Notes under the pieces: model-generated
Database searches by the model: none
Seen by the model: the letters and a program-made list of their open reading frames with translations, nothing else
What the model was told of the DNA's origin: nothing
Source of the DNA: Xanthobacteraceae bacterium
GTDB lineage: Bacteria > Pseudomonadota > Alphaproteobacteria > Rhizobiales > Xanthobacteraceae
Length of the DNA stretch: 64,000 bases
Direction: 5' to 3'
Assembly: GCA_031291445.1 (NCBI GenBank)
Contig: JARLJA010000152.1
Span: 62,001 to 126,000 of the forward strand
In this document: piece after piece, positions 33,358 through 42,105 of the stretch
How the letters are laid out: every line of letters begins with the position of its first letter
Numbering within the stretch: the first letter of the stretch is position 1
Program-made: the position numbers and the translations under genes

Positions 33358-33897
33358 ATGTCGGAGATCAAGTTTACGAAGCTTCTGGAAGCCTTCGATC
33401 GGGTGGCTGAAACCGCCGCCCGGCGTTCGGCCCAGACCATCGGCCGTCGCTCGGCGCTGAGCGCGATCGGCAAGCTCCTGGTCGGCGGCGCGATCCTGCC
33501 GGTGCTGCCGTTCGATCGCTCGGGCTCCGCCCGCGCCGACACGGCGCATGGCGCGGGCGAGGCCGACTGCGAGTACTGGCGCTACTGCGCGCTCGACGGA
33601 TTTCTCTGCTCCTGCTGCGGCGGCAGCATTTCGGCCTGTCCGCCGGGCACCGAACCGTCCAAGGTCACCTGGGTCGGCACCTGCCACAATCCCCAGGACG
33701 GCAAGGACTACCTGATCTCGTACAACGACTGCTGCGGCAAGACGACCTGCGGCCGGTGCCTTTGCAACGGCAATGTCGGCGAACGGCCCGGCTATCGCAT
33801 GGGCATTCACAACGACATCAACTGGTGCATGGCGAACACCCAGAGCATGTATCATTGCACGGTGTCGGTCATCGTCGGCGTTGCGGAAGGCAAATGA
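33358..33897 (+). CDS. aauA: Aromatic amine dehydrogenase small subunit, TTQ-bearing
   Basis: The 179-residue precursor has a twin-arginine signal (GRRSALSAIGKLLVGG). The mature part has 14 cysteines and matches A. faecalis AADH better than methylamine dehydrogenase: GFLCSCCGG, GTCHNPQDGKDYLISY and HNDINWCMAN. Trp105 and Trp156 are 51 apart, as are the TTQ-forming pair in AADH (109/160). The active-site Asp (128) maps to Asp124 and Thr172 to Thr168, so all catalytic residues are kept. It overlaps the next cytochrome gene by four bases. Confidence 0.95.
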   Translation: MSEIKFTKLLEAFDRVAETAARRSAQTIGRRSALSAIGKLLVGGAILPVLPFDRSGSARADTAHGAGEADCEYWRYCALDGFLCSCCGGSISACPPGTEPSKVTWVGTCHNPQDGKDYLISYNDCCGKTTCGRCLCNGNVGERPGYRMGIHNDINWCMANTQSMYHCTVSVIVGVAEGK

Positions 33898-34337
33898 CGC
33901 GGCGCGTCCTGGTCAGCGTCGCGGTGGCGGCGGTGGCGTCGTGCACGAGCGCGGCGGTCGCCGCCGACGGCGCCCAGATCTTTTCGAGCACCTGTCAGGC
34001 GTGCCATCAGGCCGGAGGCGTCGGGGCGCCGGGGCTTGCTCCCCCGCTGGTGTCGCCGATTCTCAAGAACGCTGCGGCGCGGCAGAAGGACTATCCCGTG
34101 ATGGTGGTGACCAAGGGGCTGACGGGTACGCTCGCGCTGGCCGACGGCGGCTCCATCACCGGGGCGATGCCGCCGCAGCAGGCGCTCGCGGACACGGACG
34201 TTGCCGCGGTGGTCAACTATGTCTTCCATCTCAATCGTACGACCGCAGCCGTGAAGGCCGCCGACGTCGCGCGGATTCGCGCCGCGGCCGCCACCAATGA
34301 GGACCTGAAGCGGCTGAGGCTGGAGCTCTCGAAATGA
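33894..34337 (+). CDS. Periplasmic monohaem cytochrome c, likely electron acceptor for the amine dehydrogenase
   Basis: This 147-residue protein starts with a signal peptide (cleavage near AAVAA-DG) and has one haem site, CQACH, and a Met ligand candidate in ITGAMPPQQAL. It matches the small c-type cytochrome (orf-2) that follows aauA in Alcaligenes faecalis. No azurin gene is present in the window, so this cytochrome is the natural candidate to take electrons from the TTQ enzyme. It is coupled to aauA and to the next cytochrome by ATGA overlaps. Confidence 0.87.
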   Translation: MTRRVLVSVAVAAVASCTSAAVAADGAQIFSSTCQACHQAGGVGAPGLAPPLVSPILKNAAARQKDYPVMVVTKGLTGTLALADGGSITGAMPPQQALADTDVAAVVNYVFHLNRTTAAVKAADVARIRAAAATNEDLKRLRLELSK

Positions 34338-34771
34338 GGGCCATCGCGGCCTTGCTGCTCGGGGCTTCCCTGGTCGGGGGAGCGGGTGGCGCTGACGCGG
34401 GCGAGAGCGTCGAGTACCTCTATCGCCTGCACTGCTCCGGCTGCCATGGCGTCGAGGGCGCGGGGTCGCTGGTCGGGCGGATTCCGCCCTTTGTCGGCAT
34501 CGTCGGCCATTTCGCGGGCACCGAGGAGGGACGTCTCTATCTCGTGCGGGTGCCGGGGGTGGCGAATGCGGCCCTGTCGGACGACGACACCGCGCGGCTC
34601 CTGAATTACGTCCTGCATACCTGGGGGTCGGCGGAGTTGCCCGCGGACGCGCGTGATTTCACGGCGGCCGAAGTCGGCAAATCCCGCGAAACCCACGTCG
34701 ACGATATTTCACGGCTGCGGGCGAAGCTCGGGGCTGAGCTCGCGAAGCACGGCAAATCGATCGCCTATTGA
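34334..34771 (+). CDS. Second cytochrome c-like protein, no Met after the start
   Basis: This 145-residue protein has a signal peptide (MRAIAALLLGASLVGGAGGA-DAG) and one haem motif, LHCSGCHGVEG. After the start codon there is not one methionine in the chain, so the usual Met axial ligand is absent. A His (for example in VGHFAG or LHTWG) or an open site is possible. That would change redox potential or create a ligand-binding haem. It ends the aau operon, coupled by an ATGA overlap to the preceding cytochrome. Confidence 0.84.
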   Translation: MRAIAALLLGASLVGGAGGADAGESVEYLYRLHCSGCHGVEGAGSLVGRIPPFVGIVGHFAGTEEGRLYLVRVPGVANAALSDDDTARLLNYVLHTWGSAELPADARDFTAAEVGKSRETHVDDISRLRAKLGAELAKHGKSIAY

Positions 34772-34891
34772 GCCGTTCGTGGCCCGCCGACCTGCGGCGG
34801 GGCGAGCCTTCAATCACACCACGTGGTCGATGCGGTCGATCGGGGCCGGAAGGAAGCTTCCCGGCGCCTGATATCGCGTTCCTTAAAAGAA

Positions 34892-34919
34892 AATCCCGCG
34901 AACTTGCGTTCGCGGGATT
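34892..34919. terminator. Bidirectional terminator between the aau operon and the porin gene
   Basis: A 12-base-pair stem AATCCCGCGAAC / GTTCGCGGGATT with a TTGC loop lies between convergent genes. On the minus strand it is followed by a TTTTCTTTT tract, and on the plus strand by a shorter T-containing run, so it is best for the porin transcript. Confidence 0.88.
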
Positions 34920-34959
34920 GTTCGTTTGATGCGGCGATCGGGTCGCCGTGGTCAGGCGC

Positions 34960-36549
34960 TCAGAAGGAGTAGCGCGCGCCGGCCGTCGGGGCCACGTTCC
35001 AGGAGTTGAGGTAGCCGCTGACCAGGCCGCCCGCGCCCGTGGAGTACATGACGCCCGCGTACATGTCGAAGTGCTTGGTGAAGACGTAGTCGAGCACCAG
35101 TGAGGCGTAGTCGATGTAGCCGCTGCAGGAAGTGCTGTAGTTGGAGCTGCAGCCCGCGACGCCGAACGACGACTTGGTCAAGCTGGCGGCAGCGCCGGCC
35201 GGAGCCGAGGTCGTCACGACGTTGATGGCGCCGTTGCCGAAGGCATTCTGCCAGTAGTGGTAGTAGCCGCCCTGGACCACGAGGTGGTCGGTGGCCTGCC
35301 ACTTGGCGCCGATCCAAGCCATCTGCAGGATCTTGTCGTTCGGGAACGCGGCGTTGTTCACGAAGGTGAACGTCGTGCCGTAGTTGCTGACGAAGCCCGA
35401 GTTGACCCGGTTGGACGGATTGGCGAACTGCATCCACTCGTAGCCGCCCATCACCTCCAGCTTGACCGGGCCGGTGAACTTGTACTTGGCGGTGACCATG
35501 GCCGACGTGTTGTCGGAGATGGTCGCGGCCAGCGCATTGGCGCCGAACGCCATCTGCGCCGTGGTCAGCGGCGTCGTGATGCCGTTGATCATGCCGCGGA
35601 TGTAGGCGCCGGTCGCATCGACACTCAGGCCCTGGTAATTGAAGCCTGCGGTGCCCTGAAGGTCGTCATGCACCCAGCTGGAGTTGCCGCTGTTGCCGTA
35701 GTTGCCGACCTGGTACAGCACGCCGGCGTGCACCGGACCGTAGATCCACGTCCACTTGATCGACTGGTCGAGCCGGCCGACCTCGGTCGAGCCGCCGCCG
35801 CTGAAGGTGCCGGAGAAGCCGAGCGGCGAGAACGCGTAGGAGCCGCCATTCGGATCGTAGGCCAGGAGTTCGTCGAGCAGGAACGAGTTGTTGCGGCCGA
35901 TGGTGACGGTGCCGTAGAGCGGCGACGACAGGCCGACATAGGCCTGGCCATTGAAGATCTGGCCGTCGCGGCTGGAGTCGCCCAGCGCGGTCCACGCCGT
36001 CTGTGGCACGCCGGCGTTCTGAATGAACGAAGCGTTACCGTTGGGCAGCACGCCCGACATCGGGTTGAAGCCGGTTTCAACCTTGAACAGGCCGGTCAGG
36101 CCCGGCAGCAGTTCGGTCGACCCTTTCAGGCCGATGGTCGACTGCGACAGGCCGTTGGGCGTTGCCGCGAACATCGCGCGGTTGTTGCCCTTGGTGATGC
36201 CTTCGTCCACCCCCGAGGTGACGAACGGGTTGTAGGCCGAACCGTGGGCCTGCCAGCCATAGCCGACGTCGATGACGCCGTAGGCGCAAATGCCCTTCCA
36301 GCACAGCGAATCATCGACCGGCACGATCGGCGCAGCCTTGACAGGCATCGACAGGTCGGCTGCGCGGGCGTCGAGCAGCTTCTGGCGCTTCTCGATCGCC
36401 GCCAGGCGCTTGTTCAGCTCTTCATTCTGCCTCTGCAGCGCCTTGGCTTCCGTCTTGAGGTCGGAGACCTCATCGGCATGAGCCGCGGCGATCGGCAAAG
36501 CAAGAAACCCCGCGGCGACGATCGCCGCGGACAAATACGTCCGGCCCAT
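34960..36549 (-). CDS. Outer membrane porin, coiled-coil stalk plus beta barrel
   Basis: The start at 36549 (MGRTYLSAAIVAAG) gives 529 residues with a signal peptide ending AAAHA-DE. Residues 26-60 are a coiled coil (DLKTEAKALQRQNEELNKRL) typical of trimeric Rhizobiales porins. The rest is beta-strand rich, with IGLKGSTELLPGLTGLFKVE, and ends in PTAGARYSF with the terminal Phe needed by the BAM complex. It would pass small solutes through the outer membrane. It is convergent with the aau operon, and a porin remnant lies 277 bases upstream of it. Confidence 0.9.
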   Translation of the reverse strand: MGRTYLSAAIVAAGFLALPIAAAHADEVSDLKTEAKALQRQNEELNKRLAAIEKRQKLLDARAADLSMPVKAAPIVPVDDSLCWKGICAYGVIDVGYGWQAHGSAYNPFVTSGVDEGITKGNNRAMFAATPNGLSQSTIGLKGSTELLPGLTGLFKVETGFNPMSGVLPNGNASFIQNAGVPQTAWTALGDSSRDGQIFNGQAYVGLSSPLYGTVTIGRNNSFLLDELLAYDPNGGSYAFSPLGFSGTFSGGGSTEVGRLDQSIKWTWIYGPVHAGVLYQVGNYGNSGNSSWVHDDLQGTAGFNYQGLSVDATGAYIRGMINGITTPLTTAQMAFGANALAATISDNTSAMVTAKYKFTGPVKLEVMGGYEWMQFANPSNRVNSGFVSNYGTTFTFVNNAAFPNDKILQMAWIGAKWQATDHLVVQGGYYHYWQNAFGNGAINVVTTSAPAGAAASLTKSSFGVAGCSSNYSTSCSGYIDYASLVLDYVFTKHFDMYAGVMYSTGAGGLVSGYLNSWNVAPTAGARYSF

Positions 36550-36825
36550 GAAATAGCCCCCAGTTGAATATCTACCGGTCAACGAGGGACATCATCATGT
36601 CGAGCCGCTGACGTGTTTTCGGCACCCTCCGGCGTACCGCGACAGGATGAAGGGCGCGCAACGCCGGCGCAAGCGCAGTATCGCCGCAGATATAGCGCGA
36701 AGGGCCGAAAAACGGCGATCGTTGCGCAACAGCAACACCCGGTCGGGCGTCTTACGGCCGGCCCCAACCGGGGTTTCCGCAAATCGTTCGCGGCAGCCGG
36801 GGAATGCAGTTGCTTCTGGCGCCGC

Positions 36826-36957
36826 GTCGACTGGAAGTTCGCGAAGGAGTTCGACGCCTGTGCGGGCCTCATGTCCTCGCAGGTCCAGAACGAACTGGCG
36901 AGCGGCTATCTCGCCACCAACAATTCCGCTCCGACCGTGGGGCTTCGATTCACGTTC
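36826..36957 (+). pseudogene. C-terminal remnant of a second porin gene
   Basis: On the plus strand, the frame from 36826 reads VDWKFAKEFDACAGLMSSQV and ends SAPTVGLRFTF at 36957. This matches the last strands of Rhizobiales porins (DWKF..FD.YAG, then P.VGLRF.F). There is no matching N-terminal part upstream and no stop directly after the final Phe; the frame runs on into unrelated sequence. It lies opposite in strand to the intact porin. I read it as a decayed copy. Confidence 0.6.
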
Positions 36958-36982
36958 GAGGCTGATGCCCGCCCCGGACGTG

Positions 36983-37008
36983 CGCCAGCCGCCCGAAGGC
37001 GGCTGGCG
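36983..37008. repeat. GC-rich hairpin downstream of a PEPxxWA-CTERM gene
   Basis: An 11-base-pair stem CGCCAGCCGCC / GGCGGCTGGCG with a CGAA loop lies 24 bases past the stop of the minus-strand gene ending at 37033. No T tract follows on either strand, so it is a weak terminator or a message-end stabiliser. Confidence 0.6.
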
Positions 37009-37032
37009 TCGTTCAAGAATGTTCGTCGTTGG

Positions 37033-38496
37033 TCAGGCGGCCCGCACCGTTGCCGTCGGTTTCCGGCGATAGGCCATGAAGCCGAGGCCGGCGAAGCCGA
37101 TGATCATCATCGCCCAGATCGACGCCTCGGGAACCGCGGCCGTCGGTGCAAAGGCGACGCCCTTGAAGGTGCTGTCCGCCGGCGCCGTGGCCAGCACGGC
37201 GAACGACTCGCCGGTCGGCTCGGTGGTGGCGGACAGCAGGTCGGTGATGCCGTAGAGGTAGGTCGCCCCCGTGTCGGTGATCGTGTAATTGGTGGCGAAC
37301 AGTTCGACCTCCTGCTTGCCGTTGATCGTCACGGTCTCGCCGGTCAGCCCGAGGAGCCCGGTGGTGCCGGAAGCCGAGGTGTTGGCCACGAGATTGAGGC
37401 CGGCCGCCAGGGTGTAGTCGAGGACCCACGAACCGCCCACCAGGCTCCATTTCTGCAGTCCGCCATCACCCAGGGCGCTCGTCGCCGAGCTGTTCTTCGG
37501 CGCCCCGCTGTCGGCGACGTAGAGCGTGGTCGCATTCGCGAAGTAGAAGTTCTCAGGGCTCAGGTTGATCTGCTGGCCGGCCTGGTTGATGCCGTTGGTG
37601 GTGCCGGCGGTGATCGTGACCTTGCCGGTGCCGCCGCTGTTGCCGAAGCCCGGCAGCATGGTGGGGCCGTTGCCGCTGTTCGCCACCGAGGTCGGCAGGC
37701 TGCCGGCCGAGCCCAGCGTGCCGACGTAACTGCGGTTGGTCGAGCCCGACTTGCTGTCGGAGGACACGTAAAGCCGACCGTTATAGACCTGCACGTCGCG
37801 CGTGTCCTGGGAGGCGCCGGAGCCGGCATCGTTGCCGGTGATCGAGGTCGCGGAGGTGGCTCCCAGCTTGGCGTAGAACACCCCGCCGGTATTGTCCCCG
37901 CTGGTTCCCTGTCCGGAGACGTAGAAGCTCGTCCCGTCCACGGTATAGGCGCTGCGCGGATTGTTGCCGTTGAACACGTTGTAGAGCGCGGTCGATGTGT
38001 TCACACTGCCGTTGGCGCCGATCAGGGCGACCACCCGCGGCACCGCGGTGTAGGACTGGCCCGTCATGCTTCCCGACTGTCCCAATGCCGTGTTGGACGA
38101 GCTCGGGCTGTAAGACCCGGGGTTGGCATTGAAGGTGCTGGCGTTGACGCCGTAGCCCATGATGGTGAGATACTGGCCGTTGCCGGAGAGCTGCAGCGTT
38201 CCTTCCGAGGAGGAGCCGTACTCACCCGAAATCGCATGGTTTCCGCCGGACGTCGTCTGCGGAAGCATGAGCGAACCCGCCAGGGAGGCCGTGCTGGTGC
38301 CGGTGACGCCGTATTCGTACAGCGTCAGCGGCGCCGCCTGGTTGTCGCCATAGCTGCCGGTGTTGCTGCCGTTGCCCTCGACGCTCACGACGATGTCGCC
38401 GGTCGTAAAGGTGAACGCGCGGGCCTGGCCGCTCCAAGCCTGGGCGATCGCCTCGGCCGCCAGAACGGCCATGAGCAGTTTCGTGTTGCGCGACAT
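37033..38496 (-). CDS. Large secreted PEPxxWA-CTERM protein
   Basis: I start at ATG 38496 (MSRNTKLLMAVLAAE). The 487-residue protein has a signal peptide ending QARA-FT and a Ser/Gly/Asn/Thr-rich beta-propeller-like body with repeats such as VQVYNGRLYVSSDS and FYFANATTLYVADSG. It ends PEASIWAMMIIGFAGLGFMA then YRRK, the PEPxxWA sorting tail: motif, hydrophobic helix, basic stop. The protein at 43319 is a paralogue. A role on the cell surface is inferred; no enzyme motif is visible. Confidence 0.84.
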   Translation of the reverse strand: MSRNTKLLMAVLAAEAIAQAWSGQARAFTFTTGDIVVSVEGNGSNTGSYGDNQAAPLTLYEYGVTGTSTASLAGSLMLPQTTSGGNHAISGEYGSSSEGTLQLSGNGQYLTIMGYGVNASTFNANPGSYSPSSSNTALGQSGSMTGQSYTAVPRVVALIGANGSVNTSTALYNVFNGNNPRSAYTVDGTSFYVSGQGTSGDNTGGVFYAKLGATSATSITGNDAGSGASQDTRDVQVYNGRLYVSSDSKSGSTNRSYVGTLGSAGSLPTSVANSGNGPTMLPGFGNSGGTGKVTITAGTTNGINQAGQQINLSPENFYFANATTLYVADSGAPKNSSATSALGDGGLQKWSLVGGSWVLDYTLAAGLNLVANTSASGTTGLLGLTGETVTINGKQEVELFATNYTITDTGATYLYGITDLLSATTEPTGESFAVLATAPADSTFKGVAFAPTAAVPEASIWAMMIIGFAGLGFMAYRRKPTATVRAA

Positions 38497-39172
38497 TCGT
38501 TGACCTCGATCCATTTAATTGTCATCCCCGCTCCAGCGGGAAGCAGCCGGATACCAATTAACGGGTTGTTAGGGGTGCCTCGTTTCAGAGATATGACAGT
38601 TTTGTTTCTCCGGGATCCCGGTCGGTTCGCGAGGGAGGCAGGCGGTCCGGATAAATTAGGTCCGGATATTAAATCGAGAGGGCCGCCGAACGTTTGGGTG
38701 TCGGATTATCTTTCATGTTGTGCGGGACGTGTGCGGGAAGCGTGATGTCGATGGGGCCGGTGGGCGGTTCCGGTGAAGGCGGCCTGCGCTGGGCGCTCCG
38801 AAAGGCGATCCTGGCGCGAGCAAAGCCCCGGTGTGGATTCGGGCGCGGGGTCGTCAACGCGATCCGCACCGCCCTTGGCCGCAGAAAATAGCCTGATATC
38901 GACTTGACCGGATCGATGCCGCCCGCGCGGGGAGGAGTTTCTCTGCCGTTACCGGCGCTTCAAATCCGGTCCGATAGCGCGAAAGGACCGGTTATTCACA
39001 GGCAAGCCGAGGGAGGGCCGACGGACAACCGGCGGCATATCCACGCGTTTTCCGGTGCGGCGCGTGATATTTAATGTGTCATTTAAATTTCATTAATAAA
39101 ATAAATGCTATTCACCGAATAAGCCTACCGTTCCACCGCTCTGAGGTTTTTTCAGATGTTGGAGGAAAAGTT
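38497..39172. other. Divergent intergenic region with AT-rich islands
   Basis: This 676-base region separates two divergent PEPxxWA-CTERM genes. Short open frames here show no ribosome site and no homology that I recognise. It contains a CCCGCT-CC-AGCGGG palindrome near 38526-38541 and AT-rich stretches around 38655-38685 and 39065-39115 with repeated TTTAAT and ATTTAAAT elements. A GGAGG ribosome site at its end serves the 39173 gene. Confidence 0.6.
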
Positions 39173-39748
39173 ATGGTGCGCTCATTCGTCATCGGGAGCA
39201 CGCTCGCTCTCGCCATGCTTCCCGGTCTCGCCTCTGCTTCGACAGTGGCCACCCTTGATGCCGGGTACGATGGCCAGCAACAGAACACGTATTTCACAAT
39301 CACCAACGATTCCGGCAGCGCGGAGAGCGTCAGCCTCCAGTCATTCTTCACCGTGCCATACCAGCAGGGGAGGAATTCGCTCTCGCTCGGCTCTCTGGGT
39401 GCGGGGCAAAGCGTAACCTATTACTTCCAGGAGCCGGATGGCGGTTTCCAGGGAGGTGGCTGGCAGATCGGCATGCCCGACACGGCGACCTATCAGTTCT
39501 CGGTGACGTTGAACGGCCAGGTGCTCTCCAGCAACGTCTTCAGCCCGACCACCAATCTGACCGGAAACTACGTCGATTTCTTCGGCAACACCTGTTTCGG
39601 CTTCAGTGACGGGTGCGCGGTCGCGAATACCGGAACGGTTGCCGCCATCACCGCCGCCGTTCCCGAACCTTCCACCTGGGCCATGTTGATCATCGGCTTC
39701 GTCGGTGTCGCCGTGCGGTTGCGCGGCGTTGTTCGTCAATTCGCTTGA
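39173..39748 (+). CDS. Small secreted PEPxxWA-CTERM protein
   Basis: The ATG at 39173 is set by GGAGG; the product is 191 residues. It has a signal peptide (VIGSTLALAMLPGLASA-ST), a beta-sandwich-like body (TYFTITNDSGSAESVSLQSF) with a Cys pair in FGNTCFGFSDGCAVA, and the tail PEPSTWAMLIIGFVGVAVRL ending in a basic RGVVRQ. The basic end differs from the usual YRRK type. The large phosphatase-like gene starts 14 bases after the stop, so the pair is probably one operon. Confidence 0.84.
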   Translation: MVRSFVIGSTLALAMLPGLASASTVATLDAGYDGQQQNTYFTITNDSGSAESVSLQSFFTVPYQQGRNSLSLGSLGAGQSVTYYFQEPDGGFQGGGWQIGMPDTATYQFSVTLNGQVLSSNVFSPTTNLTGNYVDFFGNTCFGFSDGCAVANTGTVAAITAAVPEPSTWAMLIIGFVGVAVRLRGVVRQFA

Positions 39749-39762
39749 GGAAAGTCAGCACA

Positions 39763-42069
39763 ATGAAAATCGCATCCTTCGTCGCTTCCGCTGCCGCCGC
39801 CCTGCTGTGCGGCACCGCGCTGACCAGCGCCGCCGAGGCCGCCTGCACGCTGAAGAACGGCATCAAGCACGTCGTCTACCTGCAGTTCGACAATACCCAT
39901 TTCCACCGCGACAACGTCAACGTGCCGTCGGATCTCGAGCAGATGCCCCACCTGCTCAACTTCATGAAACAGAACGGCGTCGTGCTGTCCAACGACCACA
40001 CCCAGTTGATCTCGCATACCGCCAACGGCATCCTGACCTCGATGACCGGCGCCTATTCCGACCGGATCGGCGCCGGTGCGATTGCCAACTCGTTCAACTA
40101 CTTCAACTCCAGCACCAACAACGCGAACGCCTCCGTGAGCTCGTTCGTCTACTGGACCGACCCGGTTAACGTCGCCGCCGGCGACAGCAGCACCGGCACC
40201 GACACCAGCTATGTGCTGGTCAATGAGAACGGCCAGAACGCACCGGCCCCCTGGGTCGCCTACACCCGCGCGGGCTGCGATGTCGGGGCGATCGGCATTG
40301 CGGATATCGATCTCGAGAATACCAGCTCCGACATCCTGACGGCGTTCGGGGCCAGCTCGAACGAATACAAATACGTCACCTCGGGACTTCCCGGTTATCC
40401 GAAGCCTTCGACCGGCATCAAGACCGCCGACTTCGAAGGCATCGCGATCCATTGCGGGCAAGGCAGCGCGATCTGCGCCGCTGCCAGCAACCTGACGACC
40501 GTGCAGGCCGACGGTCTGCCGCTCTCGAAGCCCACGACCGACGCGCTGCCCCAGGAGCCGGGCGGCTACACCGGCTATCAGGCCCTGTTCGGCCACCGCT
40601 ATGCCGTACCCGCCCTGCAGTCCATTCTTGGACAGACACCCAACGGTCAGCTCACTGACTACCGGGGTAACCTGATCGGCTATCAGACCGCGTCCGGTGG
40701 CACGATCGTCCAGTCCAAGACGATCAGCGGGTTCCCCGGCTTCAACGGCATGTTCCCGTTCGTGACCCTGGCCTATGCCGAGGAGATGCTGACGGCCGGC
40801 GTGCCGGTGGTTTATGGCTACTTCACGGATGCGCACGATCACAGCTACGGAACGCAGGATGGTGTGAACCCGGCCGGTTCGAGCTTCGCCTACGGCCCGG
40901 GCCAGCAGGGCTACGTCAACCAGCTGCAGCAGTATGACGCCGCCTTTGCCACGTTCTTCACCAATCTTGCGGCCAAGGGCATCGACCAGACCAACACGTT
41001 GTTCGTGATCCTGGTCGAGGAAGGCGACAAGTTCGCCGGCGGCAGGCCGACCCCGTCGAACTGCGACGGCGTCAACAACCCCTGCACCTATCCGCCCACC
41101 GCCTACACCTTCGGCAACGTGGCGATCGGCGAGGTCGACGTCAACATCGACACGCTGCTGTCCACGGTGCGCGGCAACAGCACCGCGTTCAGCGTGCACA
41201 CCGATCAGGCCCCGGCTTACTACCTCAACGGCAATCCGGCTCCGACGAGCGCCGTGACCCGGCAGTTCGCGCGCGATCTGCTGGCCCTCAAGTACAATGA
41301 TCCCTACCTTAACAACGCGTCCCTGCCGCTGACCGTCGCCATTGCCGATCAGGCGGAGCTTTCCGCCCTCCACATGGTCACGGGTGATCCGCAGCGGACT
41401 CCCACCCTGGTCGGCTTCAACAATGACAACGTCTACGGTGGCATCGGTGCCGTCACCTACGGCTCCAGCAATCCGGGCTGCGGCACCACGGCGGCGACTC
41501 AAAAGCCGGTCTGCACCTACCCCGGTTATGCCTGGAACCACGGCGGAATCGGCGCCGTGGTCCGGCAGACCTGGACCAGCATGGCGGGGCCGGGCGTGTT
41601 GCCCAACGGTGTCGACGGCAACACCTGGACCGACCACACCGACGTCCGGGCGACGATGTTCGCGCTCTTGGGGCTGCAGGACGACTACCTGCATGACGGC
41701 CGCGTCGTGGTGGAGAATCTCGACCCGACCAAGCTGCCGGCGACGATCTCGGGCAACCTCGCCGCCTACCAGCAGCTGGCCACCGCCTACAAGCAGCTGA
41801 CGGCGCCGTTCGGCACCGCCGGTACCGCGAGCCTGACCTACGCCACCAAGGCGATCGGCAGCGGCAACGGCTCGAGCGACACGACCTATGCCACCTATCT
41901 GTCGAACATCAACGGCTGGGTCGCGCAGCGCAATGCGCTCATCGGCCAGATCAAGCCTCTGCTCAACAATGCCGAGCAGGGCGCCTCGTTCGATGCGACC
42001 CAGGTGAATGGCCTGGTGTCCCAGGCGAACACGCTGACCAGCCAGATGGTTGCCTGGTCGCAGCAGTAA
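39763..42069 (+). CDS. Secreted alkaline-phosphatase-superfamily phosphoesterase-like protein
   Basis: The 768-residue product has a signal peptide (LLCGTALTSAAEA-AC). The N-terminus reads VVYLQFDNTHFHRDNVNV then SDLEQMPHLLNFMKQNG and LISHTANGILTSMTG, the pattern of a large family in the alkaline phosphatase/phosphodiesterase superfamily, with Asp43 and a following Thr/Ser as likely metal and nucleophile positions. Further on, DAHDHSYGTQDG, EEGDKFAGG and DHTDVRATMFALLGLQDDYL supply more metal ligands. It would hydrolyse a phosphoester outside the cytoplasm. The substrate is unknown. It lacks a PEPxxWA tail. Confidence 0.8.
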   Translation: MKIASFVASAAAALLCGTALTSAAEAACTLKNGIKHVVYLQFDNTHFHRDNVNVPSDLEQMPHLLNFMKQNGVVLSNDHTQLISHTANGILTSMTGAYSDRIGAGAIANSFNYFNSSTNNANASVSSFVYWTDPVNVAAGDSSTGTDTSYVLVNENGQNAPAPWVAYTRAGCDVGAIGIADIDLENTSSDILTAFGASSNEYKYVTSGLPGYPKPSTGIKTADFEGIAIHCGQGSAICAAASNLTTVQADGLPLSKPTTDALPQEPGGYTGYQALFGHRYAVPALQSILGQTPNGQLTDYRGNLIGYQTASGGTIVQSKTISGFPGFNGMFPFVTLAYAEEMLTAGVPVVYGYFTDAHDHSYGTQDGVNPAGSSFAYGPGQQGYVNQLQQYDAAFATFFTNLAAKGIDQTNTLFVILVEEGDKFAGGRPTPSNCDGVNNPCTYPPTAYTFGNVAIGEVDVNIDTLLSTVRGNSTAFSVHTDQAPAYYLNGNPAPTSAVTRQFARDLLALKYNDPYLNNASLPLTVAIADQAELSALHMVTGDPQRTPTLVGFNNDNVYGGIGAVTYGSSNPGCGTTAATQKPVCTYPGYAWNHGGIGAVVRQTWTSMAGPGVLPNGVDGNTWTDHTDVRATMFALLGLQDDYLHDGRVVVENLDPTKLPATISGNLAAYQQLATAYKQLTAPFGTAGTASLTYATKAIGSGNGSSDTTYATYLSNINGWVAQRNALIGQIKPLLNNAEQGASFDATQVNGLVSQANTLTSQMVAWSQQ

Positions 42070-42105
42070 TCGGCGGCGCGCCGGCAAATACGGCACCGAC
42101 GGATC

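Noticed and set aside
33358-33897. Methylamine dehydrogenase small subunit (mauA)
   Set aside because: Loop sequences GFLCSCCGG, CHNPQDGKDYLISY and HNDINWCMAN fit aromatic amine dehydrogenase better, and mauF, mauG and amicyanin genes are absent.
36613-38745. A 710-codon plus-strand frame over a PEPxxWA-CTERM gene
   Set aside because: It is antisense to the gene at 37033-38496 and only the 36826-36957 part resembles a protein (porin end), kept as a remnant.
39690-39748. A frameshift at the C-terminus of the small PEPxxWA protein
   Set aside because: The basic end RGVVRQ is unusual but still fits helix plus basic tail, and no other frame gives a better YRRK end.
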